From a virus: DNA of 64,000 nucleotides. Position numbers and translations under genes: made by a program. The stretch's first letter is position 1, and every line of letters starts with the position of its first letter. Of the stretch, positions 46,605-54,464 are shown piece by piece. The notes under the pieces were generated by a model. The model saw nothing but the letters and a program-made list of their open reading frames with translations, did no database searches and was not told where the DNA came from. The stretch spans positions 1 through 64,000 of IMG/VR virus record IMGVR_UViG_3300032116_014461. The stretch is one strand, 5' to 3'.

Positions 46605-46630
46605 AAAAAAGGGGGTCGTTTATGACCCCC
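46605..46630 (-). terminator. Intrinsic terminator downstream of ssb
   Basis: Read on the minus strand, a 7-bp perfect GC-rich stem (GGGGGTC/GACCCCC) with a 6-base loop is followed by six T. It lies about 30 bases after the ssb stop and before the glycosyltransferase gene. This is a textbook Rho-independent terminator for minus-strand transcription. Confidence 0.88.
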
Positions 46631-46660
46631 AGTTTTATTCGGTCTTATAAGACTCTACTA

Positions 46661-47038
46661 CTAAAACGCCACAGTTTCCTTGCTGTCGCCCGTCTTAGAT
46701 GTTGCTCTCGATAGCTTTGTAATCTTCGAGAAATTATTTACCCTGACCTTTAGGGTATTGTGCTTAACGCCATCCTTTTCCCAAGAATCATTCCTTAAAG
46801 ATCCTTCGATAAGTACTAGATCACCCTTCTTAAAGGATTCACCAATAACTTCGGCACCAGAATCCCAAGCTTCACAATTGATAAAGGAAGTAATCTTATC
46901 CTTTTCACCGTTATTCTTGGTATATTCACGAGAAGTGGCCACTGTAAAATTGACAACAGATGTTTGCTTGTCTCCACTGCCAACTACTCGTAGTTCTGGA
47001 TCCCTTGCAAGATTACCCTTTAATAGTACAATATTCAT
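46661..47038 (-). CDS. ssb: Single-stranded DNA-binding protein
   Basis: A 125-residue OB-fold protein of bacterial SSB type: MNIVLLKGNLARDPELR opening, VNFTVATSR, FINCEAWDSGAEVIGESFKKGD and LVLIEGSLRNDSW motifs in standard order. It binds and protects single-stranded DNA at the replication fork and presents it to RecA. The C-terminal tail (DSKETVAF) keeps a terminal Phe and some acidity but lacks the usual DDDIPF tip, so partner contacts may differ. It forms its own transcription unit between a consensus promoter and an intrinsic terminator, consistent with a need for high expression. Confidence 0.95.
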   Translation of the reverse strand: MNIVLLKGNLARDPELRVVGSGDKQTSVVNFTVATSREYTKNNGEKDKITSFINCEAWDSGAEVIGESFKKGDLVLIEGSLRNDSWEKDGVKHNTLKVRVNNFSKITKLSRATSKTGDSKETVAF

Positions 47039-47088
47039 AACTCATAATCTCCATAAAAATGTTTAAAATACCAAACCGTCACAGTACT

Positions 47089-47116
47089 ATTATATGAATC
47101 GGGCCTGTGATGTCAA
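47089..47116 (-). promoter_or_regulatory. Consensus sigma70 promoter for ssb
   Basis: A perfect TTGACA (47111-47116) and perfect TATAAT (47089-47094) are separated by 16 bases on the minus strand, about 50 bases before the ssb start. The -35 box overlaps the TGA stop of the upstream polymerase gene. A perfect match in both boxes ahead of a gene with its own terminator makes this convincing. It implies use of host RNA polymerase. Confidence 0.78.
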
Positions 47117-48735
47117 GTCATAGGCTCAAAACACTTTGATACAACCAGACCGTCTCCTGTTTTCGTTTTATCGCCAAAAAACACAAGAATATTTCCTTCA
47201 AACAAATGATGCTTATATTCTGCTAGTTGCTCTGGAAACATTATTAACGAATCTAGTATGCCCACAGAATCTTCGATACTAATAAATGCCATTTCTTGAC
47301 CTGGGTTTTTTCCTCTTTTTGTTTTAACAAAATTTATAGAAGAAATTTCACCAGCAATAATAACATTTTTATTATATGCGGATGTTTTGAAGGTTTTGCA
47401 GTCTGTGTTCGTCATGGTCGTGTCGTATGTATCAAGTTTAGAACAAGACAACGCAACTCCAAGTAGTCCGTTTTCAGAATCAGAAATCCATTCTATTTTA
47501 TCTGTTAAAGAAAATGGGGGGTGCTGCATGGTATGTATTAGGTTATTGATTGCTTCTTTTCTCTTAGTTGTTAACTTAAAAGTAGCAACACCATCTAATA
47601 GCATTTGTTCTAAGTTTTTATAGTTCTTTGTTAATCTAAGTTCATTAAGTTTTTCTAATTCCTTAGCTGTTAGTGCTGACAGAATATCTAACTCAAACAA
47701 CATTTCTGTGCGGCTCTTTTTGCTAAAATCTACAGCACCACACGATATTAATGATTTGGCTGCGGCAGAGTTAATATTTAATAAAATGTCTATAAGTATA
47801 TCATACCACGATAAATTATACAAATCCTTACCATCACAGATATCTAATAGTTTCTTATAGACAGAAGCCCCAACCGCTTTGATATCAGTTAGACCAAAAT
47901 ATATCTCTTTTTCTTTGATGTAAAAGAATTCATTAAGATTGCGTAGATCAGGTATTCTTATGTTGATACCCATACTATTAGCATTTCTAACTAGCTCTTT
48001 AATTTCTTGTTGTGGATCTATCTTGTCTTTTGCATATCTTAAATATGAGGCAAAAAATATCCTAGGAAAATGTGCTTTTGCATATGCTGAGAGATACGCA
48101 TTAATAGCATAGGAAACGGCATGACTAGCGTTAAACAAATATCTTTGACTCTTTTCAATCCATCCGAATATCTGTTCTGCTTCGTCTGTGGTAACTATGC
48201 TAAGTTTTGCACAACCGTCGATAAATTGCTTTTTAACCTTGGCCATCTTATCGGCCTGCTTTTTACCAATAGCTTTTCTAAGTTCGTCAGCGTCTTGAAG
48301 ATTAAATCCGGCAATACCTTTAGCGATACCCATCGCCTGTTCTTGATAAACCATCTCTCCATAAGTTTCTTTAAGAATAGGCTCTAGTGCAGGATGAAAG
48401 TAATCTATGGATTCTTGTCCGTTTTTTCTATCTATGTAATGATTAGAGACGCTTTTACCATCTCTATAAGCTTCCAAACATCCGGGCCTAAGAATAGAAA
48501 TCAGAGCCGATAACTGTTCTATATTTTCAGGCTTTAGTTTTTTAGCCATAGACTGTCCTAGTCTTGATTCTAACTGGAAACAGCCTTTAGTATTACCTTC
48601 TGATATTAACTCCCATGTTCTAGAACACGCTAGATTAATATTAGTAATATCTGGATTGAAAATAATTTTTGGAGTGGCAGATTGTTCCGATATAGGGAAC
48701 TTGCAACCGCAATCAAATGTAAAATAACTTGACAT
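47113..48735 (-). CDS. dnaE: DNA polymerase III alpha subunit, C-terminal half (fingers to OB fold)
   Basis: A 540-residue protein matching the second half of bacterial replicative polymerase DnaE. Motifs in order are FQLES (53-57), ILRPG (81-85), YQEQ (130-133), RKAIGKK (153-159) and FNASHAVSYA (201-210) of the fingers, then the helix-hairpin-helix/duplex-binding region and a C-terminal OB-fold stretch (KRGKNPGQEMAFISIEDSVG). The PHP and palm domains with catalytic Asp residues are missing here and lie in the gene at 49614-51446. It must therefore pair with that protein to form a working polymerase. A short N-terminal extension (FDCGCKFP) is unlike standard DnaE. It starts five bases after the exonuclease stop without a ribosome site. 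Confidence 0.92.
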   Translation of the reverse strand: MSSYFTFDCGCKFPISEQSATPKIIFNPDITNINLACSRTWELISEGNTKGCFQLESRLGQSMAKKLKPENIEQLSALISILRPGCLEAYRDGKSVSNHYIDRKNGQESIDYFHPALEPILKETYGEMVYQEQAMGIAKGIAGFNLQDADELRKAIGKKQADKMAKVKKQFIDGCAKLSIVTTDEAEQIFGWIEKSQRYLFNASHAVSYAINAYLSAYAKAHFPRIFFASYLRYAKDKIDPQQEIKELVRNANSMGINIRIPDLRNLNEFFYIKEKEIYFGLTDIKAVGASVYKKLLDICDGKDLYNLSWYDILIDILLNINSAAAKSLISCGAVDFSKKSRTEMLFELDILSALTAKELEKLNELRLTKNYKNLEQMLLDGVATFKLTTKRKEAINNLIHTMQHPPFSLTDKIEWISDSENGLLGVALSCSKLDTYDTTMTNTDCKTFKTSAYNKNVIIAGEISSINFVKTKRGKNPGQEMAFISIEDSVGILDSLIMFPEQLAEYKHHLFEGNILVFFGDKTKTGDGLVVSKCFEPMT

Positions 48736-48740
48736 ACAAA

Positions 48741-49436
48741 TTAGTTGGTGGCGAATGATCCTCTAAATTTAACCTTCTTACCCAAGTTCCTGTGTAGTCT
48801 TAAGAACCTAATCAGAATATCGGCAGTATCCCTAACGTCCTTTAGAGCGTCGTGAGCGCCTTCCTTAGATATGCCTAAATAATCTCTTAAATTATCCAAA
48901 GTATAGTTCTTGAGTTCGTTATTGGATTCAAACCAATAAAAAATAACATTCATAACATCCACAACATCTCTTGGATAAAATAATGAAGATCTACCTTCTT
49001 TATTTAGATTGTTGTATTTCTTACTTAGTCTTTCGATAATACGAAGATCAAACCTATTGATATTGTATCCAGCCGCAATAGGAGCGGTGAAACAAGATCT
49101 CTTGTCTGATCTAATATGATACTTTTCGAGATAAGACAAGAATAACTTCCAAGACTGTTGCTGTGGAGTATAAGAATGCCACATTTTTAATATGTCATCT
49201 TGTGAACAGCCACGAACCTTAGAATGAAATTCTAGGATATCAGAATCAGAATATGTATATGTAGAGTCGGCCTCAAGTTTCTCGGGCTTGATACTAACAT
49301 TAAATTCTGAGTCTGGTATAATTTCTAGTCTTAATGGATCGACAATAACCGCCGCTATTTGAACTGGACTGCATGAATCCGGATCGGACCCATCGGTTTC
49401 CATATCAAACACACAAAGTTTTTGAAAATTAGGCAT
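48741..49436 (-). CDS. dnaQ: DnaQ-like 3'-5' proofreading exonuclease (epsilon-type)
   Basis: A 231-residue DEDDh exonuclease: Exo I FDMETDG (Asp11, Glu13), Exo II YNINRFDLRI (Asp130), Exo III HDALKDVRDTAD (His195, Asp200). It removes mismatched 3' nucleotides and would act as the proofreading subunit of the split DnaE, since it is encoded between its two halves. A clamp-binding motif is not obvious. It starts inside the small gene at 49429-49611 by an 8-base overlap, and its stop is five bases from the DnaE C-half, so the three products are probably made together. Confidence 0.9.
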   Translation of the reverse strand: MPNFQKLCVFDMETDGSDPDSCSPVQIAAVIVDPLRLEIIPDSEFNVSIKPEKLEADSTYTYSDSDILEFHSKVRGCSQDDILKMWHSYTPQQQSWKLFLSYLEKYHIRSDKRSCFTAPIAAGYNINRFDLRIIERLSKKYNNLNKEGRSSLFYPRDVVDVMNVIFYWFESNNELKNYTLDNLRDYLGISKEGAHDALKDVRDTADILIRFLRLHRNLGKKVKFRGSFATN

Positions 49437-49611
49437 TTACTTGTACCGTTGTATCCTCTGTAAAAAATGACTTAACTGACGAATTATTTACTTCTTGGGC
49501 ATTGATAGACTTGCAGCAACTTACTCTTACTGTTTCTATCTTAACATATTCCATTCCATTGACAAAAAATCTATCATTAACACCAAGTTCATTAAATTTT
49601 TTATCTACCAT
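49429..49611 (-). CDS. Small conserved-type phage protein between polymerase halves
   Basis: A 60-residue protein with GGAG eight bases before its ATG. It starts two bases after the stop of the DnaE N-half and overlaps the exonuclease start. The pattern (F-x-EL-x2-ND-x-FFVNG-x-EYVKI ... INAQEV ... F-x-EDTTVQV) is a small beta-barrel-like domain of the kind seen in many phage hypothetical proteins. No function is known. The tight packing suggests it is co-produced with the polymerase parts and might be an assembly factor, but nothing proves this. Confidence 0.7.
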   Translation of the reverse strand: MVDKKFNELGVNDRFFVNGMEYVKIETVRVSCCKSINAQEVNNSSVKSFFTEDTTVQVNA

Positions 49612-49613
49612 GA

Positions 49614-51446
49614 TTATTCTCCATTTTTAAGAAAGTCAGATATCGTCATAATTTTATCTAACATGGCCACGCCAAGGATATCAAACTTAATCCCACCTAT
49701 CGCTTCTAGGTCTTGCATTTCCATACCAGCAATAGTTTGTTTATTTTTTGTGTCATAAACCATAGGACACATATCTGATAATCCTTGACTACTGATTAGT
49801 ACACCAGCCGCATGTTTCGATTGATTAGACTTAGTTCCTTCTAGACGAATGGCTTGTTCAAACCTTTTGGCTAGAGGACCGGCCAACTCTCCGTCTTCAT
49901 TAATATAGCACCACTCCTTGAGTTTGTCAACATTGTTTTCTAAGGCCCAGCGAATTATAGATGATTCGCCAGTATCATCTTTCATTTCTTGGAGTTCGTC
50001 GGCAATTTTTGCTTCGTCGGGAATGTGTTTTGTAATACGATTCATTTCTTCGAAACTAATATTATCATATGCTCTAAGTACGTCTTTTAAGGCACCTCTA
50101 CCTTTCATAGTATTGAATGTGATCATTTGAGACACCTTATCTCTGCCGTACTTATTCTTAATATAGTCGATTACTTGTTCTCGCTTATTAATCGGTACGT
50201 CTATATCAATATCTGGCATACTTATTCTATCTTTAGTATTTCTTCCAGCATTATAGAATCGTTCAAACAATAGATTATATTTAAGCGGATCTATACTGGT
50301 AATTCCAATAAGATAAGATACGAGACAACCAGCAGCACTACCTCTACCGGGACCGGGTAACCACCCCTCATTTCTTACATACTGTACAATATCTTGCACT
50401 ATTAAAAAGTAGCTAGATAAACCAGCACCCTGTAGAACGTCTAGTTCAGACTTAATTCTGTCTACATATCTCTGCTGCTCTTCTGTACTAATACTATTTT
50501 GTATTTTTTCTTTCCATCCGTTCCTACACAATTGTCTTAGGTATTCATCAGGATTATATCCTTTGGGACAATCAAAAGATGGCAAATGTGGCTTATCTAA
50601 GATGTCGTATTCTTCGCACATTTCTGCAACTATATTAGTGTTCTCTATTTCTGTTTCATTGTGTAATGCAGATATTTCTTCCTGGGAAGGTATGTGGTAA
50701 TTATCAGACAAAAAGAAACAATCCATACCAATCGATTCTTGGTTTTGTATTTTGCTATTAATTTTACTCAAAGTGGTTTTGAGATTATTGCATAGTAGAA
50801 TACGCTGATCCATAGCATCTTCTTTTTCTGCATAATGAGCGTCAGGAGTGCATATAACCTTTGTATTGGTAGATTTGCCCAAATCTCTAATAGCACCAGT
50901 AAGACTAGCTTGTAATGCTATGTTGTCTTGGTCCATGAGTTGGGCTTCTAGAAATACATTTTCCTTGCCAAAAATATCTTTAATATTATGGATAAAGTTT
51001 GTACCTAGGTTCATATAATCTTTTTTAATTGCATTATTCTCAGTAATAATGTCAGCTAACGTAGAACCTAGATGTCCTACTACAGCAATCATATTGCCAG
51101 TATCAACAATAGACCTTAGAGTTTCTATATCGAGTCTTGGCTTGTGATAAAAGTATTCTGGCTTATTAGATTCAGAAACTATGCGTATTAAATTCTTCCA
51201 TCCCTTATAGTTTTTTGCAAGTACTATAAAGTGCGAGAGTTTGCGATTAGCCGGTTCTTGTATAGACGGATTTTGATCACAGATATATAATTCACAACCC
51301 AATATAGGCTTAATGCCTTTCTTGGTCATGTCACTATAGAACTTGACCGCACCCGCAATATTACCATGATCGGTTAACGCACAAGACTTTGCTTCAATCT
51401 TGGTGCATCTGTTTGCAATCTGTTCGGTTTTACTTAGTCCATCCAA
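49614..51446 (-). CDS. dnaE: DNA polymerase III alpha subunit, N-terminal half (PHP and palm)
   Basis: A 610-residue frame with the first half of DnaE: PHP-domain motifs (ALTDHGNIAGAVKFY, GCELYI, TPDAHY), then the palm with GPGRGSAAG (365-373), the catalytic PDIDIDV (411-417) and the third catalytic Asp in KFDILG (587-592). It stops right after the palm; fingers and OB fold are in 47113-48735. This frame has only a TTG near its beginning with no ribosome site, and lacks the PHP HxH motif. That motif (PLHVHS) is found just upstream in another frame behind a strong ribosome site and ends at TAG, so the true start is probably 51510 with a +1 shift. Confidence 0.92.
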   Translation of the reverse strand: MDGLSKTEQIANRCTKIEAKSCALTDHGNIAGAVKFYSDMTKKGIKPILGCELYICDQNPSIQEPANRKLSHFIVLAKNYKGWKNLIRIVSESNKPEYFYHKPRLDIETLRSIVDTGNMIAVVGHLGSTLADIITENNAIKKDYMNLGTNFIHNIKDIFGKENVFLEAQLMDQDNIALQASLTGAIRDLGKSTNTKVICTPDAHYAEKEDAMDQRILLCNNLKTTLSKINSKIQNQESIGMDCFFLSDNYHIPSQEEISALHNETEIENTNIVAEMCEEYDILDKPHLPSFDCPKGYNPDEYLRQLCRNGWKEKIQNSISTEEQQRYVDRIKSELDVLQGAGLSSYFLIVQDIVQYVRNEGWLPGPGRGSAAGCLVSYLIGITSIDPLKYNLLFERFYNAGRNTKDRISMPDIDIDVPINKREQVIDYIKNKYGRDKVSQMITFNTMKGRGALKDVLRAYDNISFEEMNRITKHIPDEAKIADELQEMKDDTGESSIIRWALENNVDKLKEWCYINEDGELAGPLAKRFEQAIRLEGTKSNQSKHAAGVLISSQGLSDMCPMVYDTKNKQTIAGMEMQDLEAIGGIKFDILGVAMLDKIMTISDFLKNGE

Positions 51447-51465
51447 TAGAGAATAGTGTGATTCC

Positions 51466-51510
51466 CTAAGAATGGACGTGTAAAGGAATATATTTCCTAT
51501 TCACGCCCAT
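51466..51510 (-). other. Frame-0 leader of split dnaE: ribosome site, HxH motif and UAG
   Basis: On the minus strand an AAGGAG (51519-51524) lies eight bases before ATG 51510. Fourteen codons follow (MGVNRKYIPLHVHS), then TAG. The PLHVHS segment is the first PHP metal motif of DnaE. Skipping one T at TCT-TAG-G joins it to ...RESHYSLLDGLSK of the downstream frame, giving a full-length N-terminus of 631 residues. See the finding for alternatives such as mutation or sequence error. Confidence 0.75.
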
Positions 51511-51525
51511 CTATTTGTCTCCTTA

Positions 51526-52569
51526 TTAAGTTGTGCTTCCTGGAGCTTTATATTGTCCAAATGCATGGTTCTTGTTCTTATACTGATTAGTTACAGTATT
51601 AATACCGTAAAGTTCTATTTCGTGTTTAATTTGTTCACATTTAGTCATTGCCGTGCCGGGACTACAAGCCTGACCATCTCTATATTCTATTAGAGGTTGT
51701 ACATGGGTGTTGTCGAATGTGGTTTTGCCAAAATGACATAACTTATTGCACATCCAACTTTTGTTTAACTTGGGGCGTTTTGCCTTCTTAATGATTTCAA
51801 ATTTTTGTCGCAACATATTCTCAGTTTCGGCTAAGTCTTTTTTATCAAAACAGATAGAAAACGGACCACCGTCATTGATGAAGTATATAGAAAAAATAAT
51901 ATGATCTATCTGAGGATATAGGTGACTAATAGCATAGTGATATATTCTTAGCTGAGGATCTCTTTCTAGTTTTTCTTGTGTTTTTTCTTCGCCAGTAGCC
52001 CAGTCTAATCGTCTGCCGGTCTTCCAGTCGATCACTTCTATCGTATTATCGTTGATGAGCGTGATCAAGTCAATAGTCCCTTTTAGTGCAAGATTGCCAG
52101 AAATCTTACCATCTGCTGTATCATATTCATACGCAGACCACGGTTTCTTAATCTCAAAATCAAAGTGTTGTTCTGGACAGAGAATATTTCTTTTTCTTGG
52201 GTCAAACATACCATCATTAAACTCTATGGCTTTGTAGACCCAATTATGACAATCCTTATAGTCTTTTAGTGACCACTTATGGTGAGGACTATGTGTGGAG
52301 TAATAATTGTATACTTTTTCAATAATAGTATTTAGTGAATAATTATTTATATCCAGTTCGCCAACCACATCGTCTATAATAGTAGTTTGATTGTCTTGTT
52401 GTGCTTTTTTAATAACTGCTAAGATTTCTAGTACTTTATGAGTAATAGTACCTTTATCAGCCTTTTGTCCAGATGGCGACCTCCAGCCAAGCACATATTC
52501 TAAATAATATTGTTGCTCACACATAGAGTGTGTGTTGAAGCTAGAAGATCTAAAATAAGTAATAATCAT
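51526..52569 (-). CDS. RecB/Cas4-like PD-(D/E)XK nuclease
   Basis: A 347-residue nuclease of the PD-(D/E)XK superfamily. His44 in GTITHKVLE, Asp167 in GTIDLI and Asp181/Lys183 in EVIDWKTG form the RecB-type active site. A C-terminal Cys group (CNKLCHFG and nearby Cys) could hold a metal or iron-sulfur cluster as in Cas4/AddB-type enzymes, but the full four-Cys pattern is not certain. The likely role is DNA end processing in recombination or replication. It overlaps the dNMP kinase gene by four bases and ends just before the ribosome site of the polymerase N-half. Confidence 0.85.
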   Translation of the reverse strand: MIITYFRSSSFNTHSMCEQQYYLEYVLGWRSPSGQKADKGTITHKVLEILAVIKKAQQDNQTTIIDDVVGELDINNYSLNTIIEKVYNYYSTHSPHHKWSLKDYKDCHNWVYKAIEFNDGMFDPRKRNILCPEQHFDFEIKKPWSAYEYDTADGKISGNLALKGTIDLITLINDNTIEVIDWKTGRRLDWATGEEKTQEKLERDPQLRIYHYAISHLYPQIDHIIFSIYFINDGGPFSICFDKKDLAETENMLRQKFEIIKKAKRPKLNKSWMCNKLCHFGKTTFDNTHVQPLIEYRDGQACSPGTAMTKCEQIKHEIELYGINTVTNQYKNKNHAFGQYKAPGSTT

Positions 52570-53291
52570 TTATTGCCCGAGTATAGTTTAAGAATATTTT
52601 GTAGTTCAACACACTGATCATAGATGCTCATATTATCATTTTCGATTATATGACTAAAGTTTTGCCAATCGTATCGTTCCTTATCCAAGATAATTTCACT
52701 AGTATGTTCCGAATTATCATACTTGCGTGTTAGTCTAATAACTACACCTTTATACTTTTTAATAGCATCAACTTCATTCGGAAATCTACAATCTGTGATA
52801 ATAGCGACATGTGGTTTTTCTTTGTCTATTTTCTTCAATGTTGCCTCGGCCCAAACATTGGTCTTAAGTTTTCTAAATAGATCGGTGCCTATGAGTTGCA
52901 TAGCATCTCTAGCAGTTAGTTGTTTACCTTCCCACTCTAGGTCTGTTAATTGATTTTTTTCTTCATCTGACCCATAGCATTGATTGTATGTCATACCTAA
53001 TATGTCCATACAAATATTTTGTTTAAGAATATCAGCAAAATTATAGATTTTGATAACTGGATCTAAAATTTGAAAAGCTTTTTGTATATTCCAGTCTGTA
53101 GTTGAGCGACTGCAAGGATCAAAAACCCCCTTATAATTATCATCACCGCATAAGTCAGAAATTTCTATTTGGCCTTTCCAATTAATCCACGCTTTGGCAG
53201 CAACTCCTGATTCGACCATCATAAGCGAATAAATAAAATTACCGCTCGTAGACTTGCCTGATTGCTTTTTGCCCGATATGCCGATAATCAT
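52566..53291 (-). CDS. Deoxynucleoside monophosphate kinase-like P-loop protein
   Basis: A 241-residue P-loop kinase with Walker A GKKQSGKST near the N-terminus. YNFADILKQ, a central R-x-A-MQLIGTD-x-FR segment and VAIITDCRFPNEVDAI fit phage dNMP kinases of the T4 gene 1 type. These phosphorylate deoxynucleoside monophosphates for DNA synthesis. It sits between primase and the RecB-like nuclease genes, and ribonucleotide reductase lies further upstream in the same strand block, so nucleotide supply is a coherent theme. The exact substrate range cannot be read. Confidence 0.8.
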   Translation of the reverse strand: MIIGISGKKQSGKSTSGNFIYSLMMVESGVAAKAWINWKGQIEISDLCGDDNYKGVFDPCSRSTTDWNIQKAFQILDPVIKIYNFADILKQNICMDILGMTYNQCYGSDEEKNQLTDLEWEGKQLTARDAMQLIGTDLFRKLKTNVWAEATLKKIDKEKPHVAIITDCRFPNEVDAIKKYKGVVIRLTRKYDNSEHTSEIILDKERYDWQNFSHIIENDNMSIYDQCVELQNILKLYSGNK

Positions 53292-53303
53292 ATTGTATCT
53301 ATC

Positions 53304-54464
53304 CTATATTATATTTAGTTTTTTAATCTCTTCTATAGACATGGATGCTATGTCATTAGCCGGTATATCTATATGAGTGACATTATACGTTTTCTTACAC
53401 TTCGTATAAATTTTTTCTCTAGCCTGATGCCCCGCTTCATCATTATCCATTATTGTTATAATATCCATAGCGCCAGAACAATCAACAATCATTTTTTGAC
53501 GATCTGTAAATGTAGTACCAAAGATCGCCACAGCGTTATGGATACCAGCTTCCTCAAGCCTCCATACGTTACCGGGACTTTCTACTAAAATAACAGTATT
53601 GTTATGTGTTTTAATGTGTTGTTTAGCGGCCCAGATATTGTATACGTTATCTCCTGATTTAAATCCTGAACTATGTTTCCACTTGGAGTATTTCCAAGAC
53701 TCTGCTTCATTAGGACAATGATGCCTTGGATCATGGTGCGCCTTACATTTGGAGCATTTCTCAAATAGACTACGACCAGTACAACCAACTATATATTCGT
53801 TATTATCGTCAAAAATAGGTACTACTGCACGATTATACATCTCTTTAGTATCGTCATAGCAATCACCAACATAATATTTAGATAATATCGCCTTGCTAAA
53901 ACCTCTACCGAGAAAATATTCAGAAGGTACAGATATCTTAGACAACAGATAGTCTTTAGAAATTTTAAGTTTATCCTTATCAGAAGATTCTGTAATATAT
54001 CTAACGGTATTTACAAAATCATTTTTGTCTTTAACTTTGGCATCTATAACCGATAGACTATTAATATCTATCTTGTTTCCTAGGAACTGTTGAATAAACT
54101 GAATAGCCTCATTAAACGAACACGTTTTATCTCCGTTATTTTGCCAATTATATTTCCTATGAGATAAACATCCTCTAATAAATCCTATAATAGAAGACTT
54201 AAATACATCTTGACAGTTGTGTGTACGACACTTCCAGTTTCCTCTATAGGAATCTCCAATATGGTATAGATTACACGCACCGGTATTGTCTCCGCCATGT
54301 ATTGGACAAGACATAGTGGCCATCTTATCATATAGTTTATAGTCTATATGTAGTACGTCCAATAGTTCTTCTATTCTGTCACAAACAGCATCACTAATTG
54401 CTTTTAGATGCTGCTGATTATACGAAGGGGATTTCGGTTTCATGAGAGCCGTCTGATTCGTCAT
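53304..54464 (-). CDS. dnaG: DnaG-type DNA primase
   Basis: A 386-residue primase. An N-terminal CHC2-type zinc site (Cys53, His56, Cys79, Cys84) precedes the catalytic core, and the TOPRIM domain shows LVESPGN (about 293-299) and DNDEAG (340-345). A second metal-like group (CSKC at 237-240 with a downstream HHC) is inserted before TOPRIM. The C-terminal helicase-interaction domain of bacterial DnaG appears to be missing, so the protein is shorter. The start at 54464 has AAGGA upstream and lies inside the end of the helicase gene (47-base overlap), coupling the two products. Confidence 0.88.
   Translation of the reverse strand: MTNQTALMKPKSPSYNQQHLKAISDAVCDRIEELLDVLHIDYKLYDKMATMSCPIHGGDNTGACNLYHIGDSYRGNWKCRTHNCQDVFKSSIIGFIRGCLSHRKYNWQNNGDKTCSFNEAIQFIQQFLGNKIDINSLSVIDAKVKDKNDFVNTVRYITESSDKDKLKISKDYLLSKISVPSEYFLGRGFSKAILSKYYVGDCYDDTKEMYNRAVVPIFDDNNEYIVGCTGRSLFEKCSKCKAHHDPRHHCPNEAESWKYSKWKHSSGFKSGDNVYNIWAAKQHIKTHNNTVILVESPGNVWRLEEAGIHNAVAIFGTTFTDRQKMIVDCSGAMDIITIMDNDEAGHQAREKIYTKCKKTYNVTHIDIPANDIASMSIEEIKKLNII

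Noticed and set aside
47113-51446. Split intein joining the two DnaE parts
   Set aside because: The N-half ends right after palm sequence with no Cys-led intein block, and the C-half lacks the terminal His-Asn plus Cys/Ser junction.
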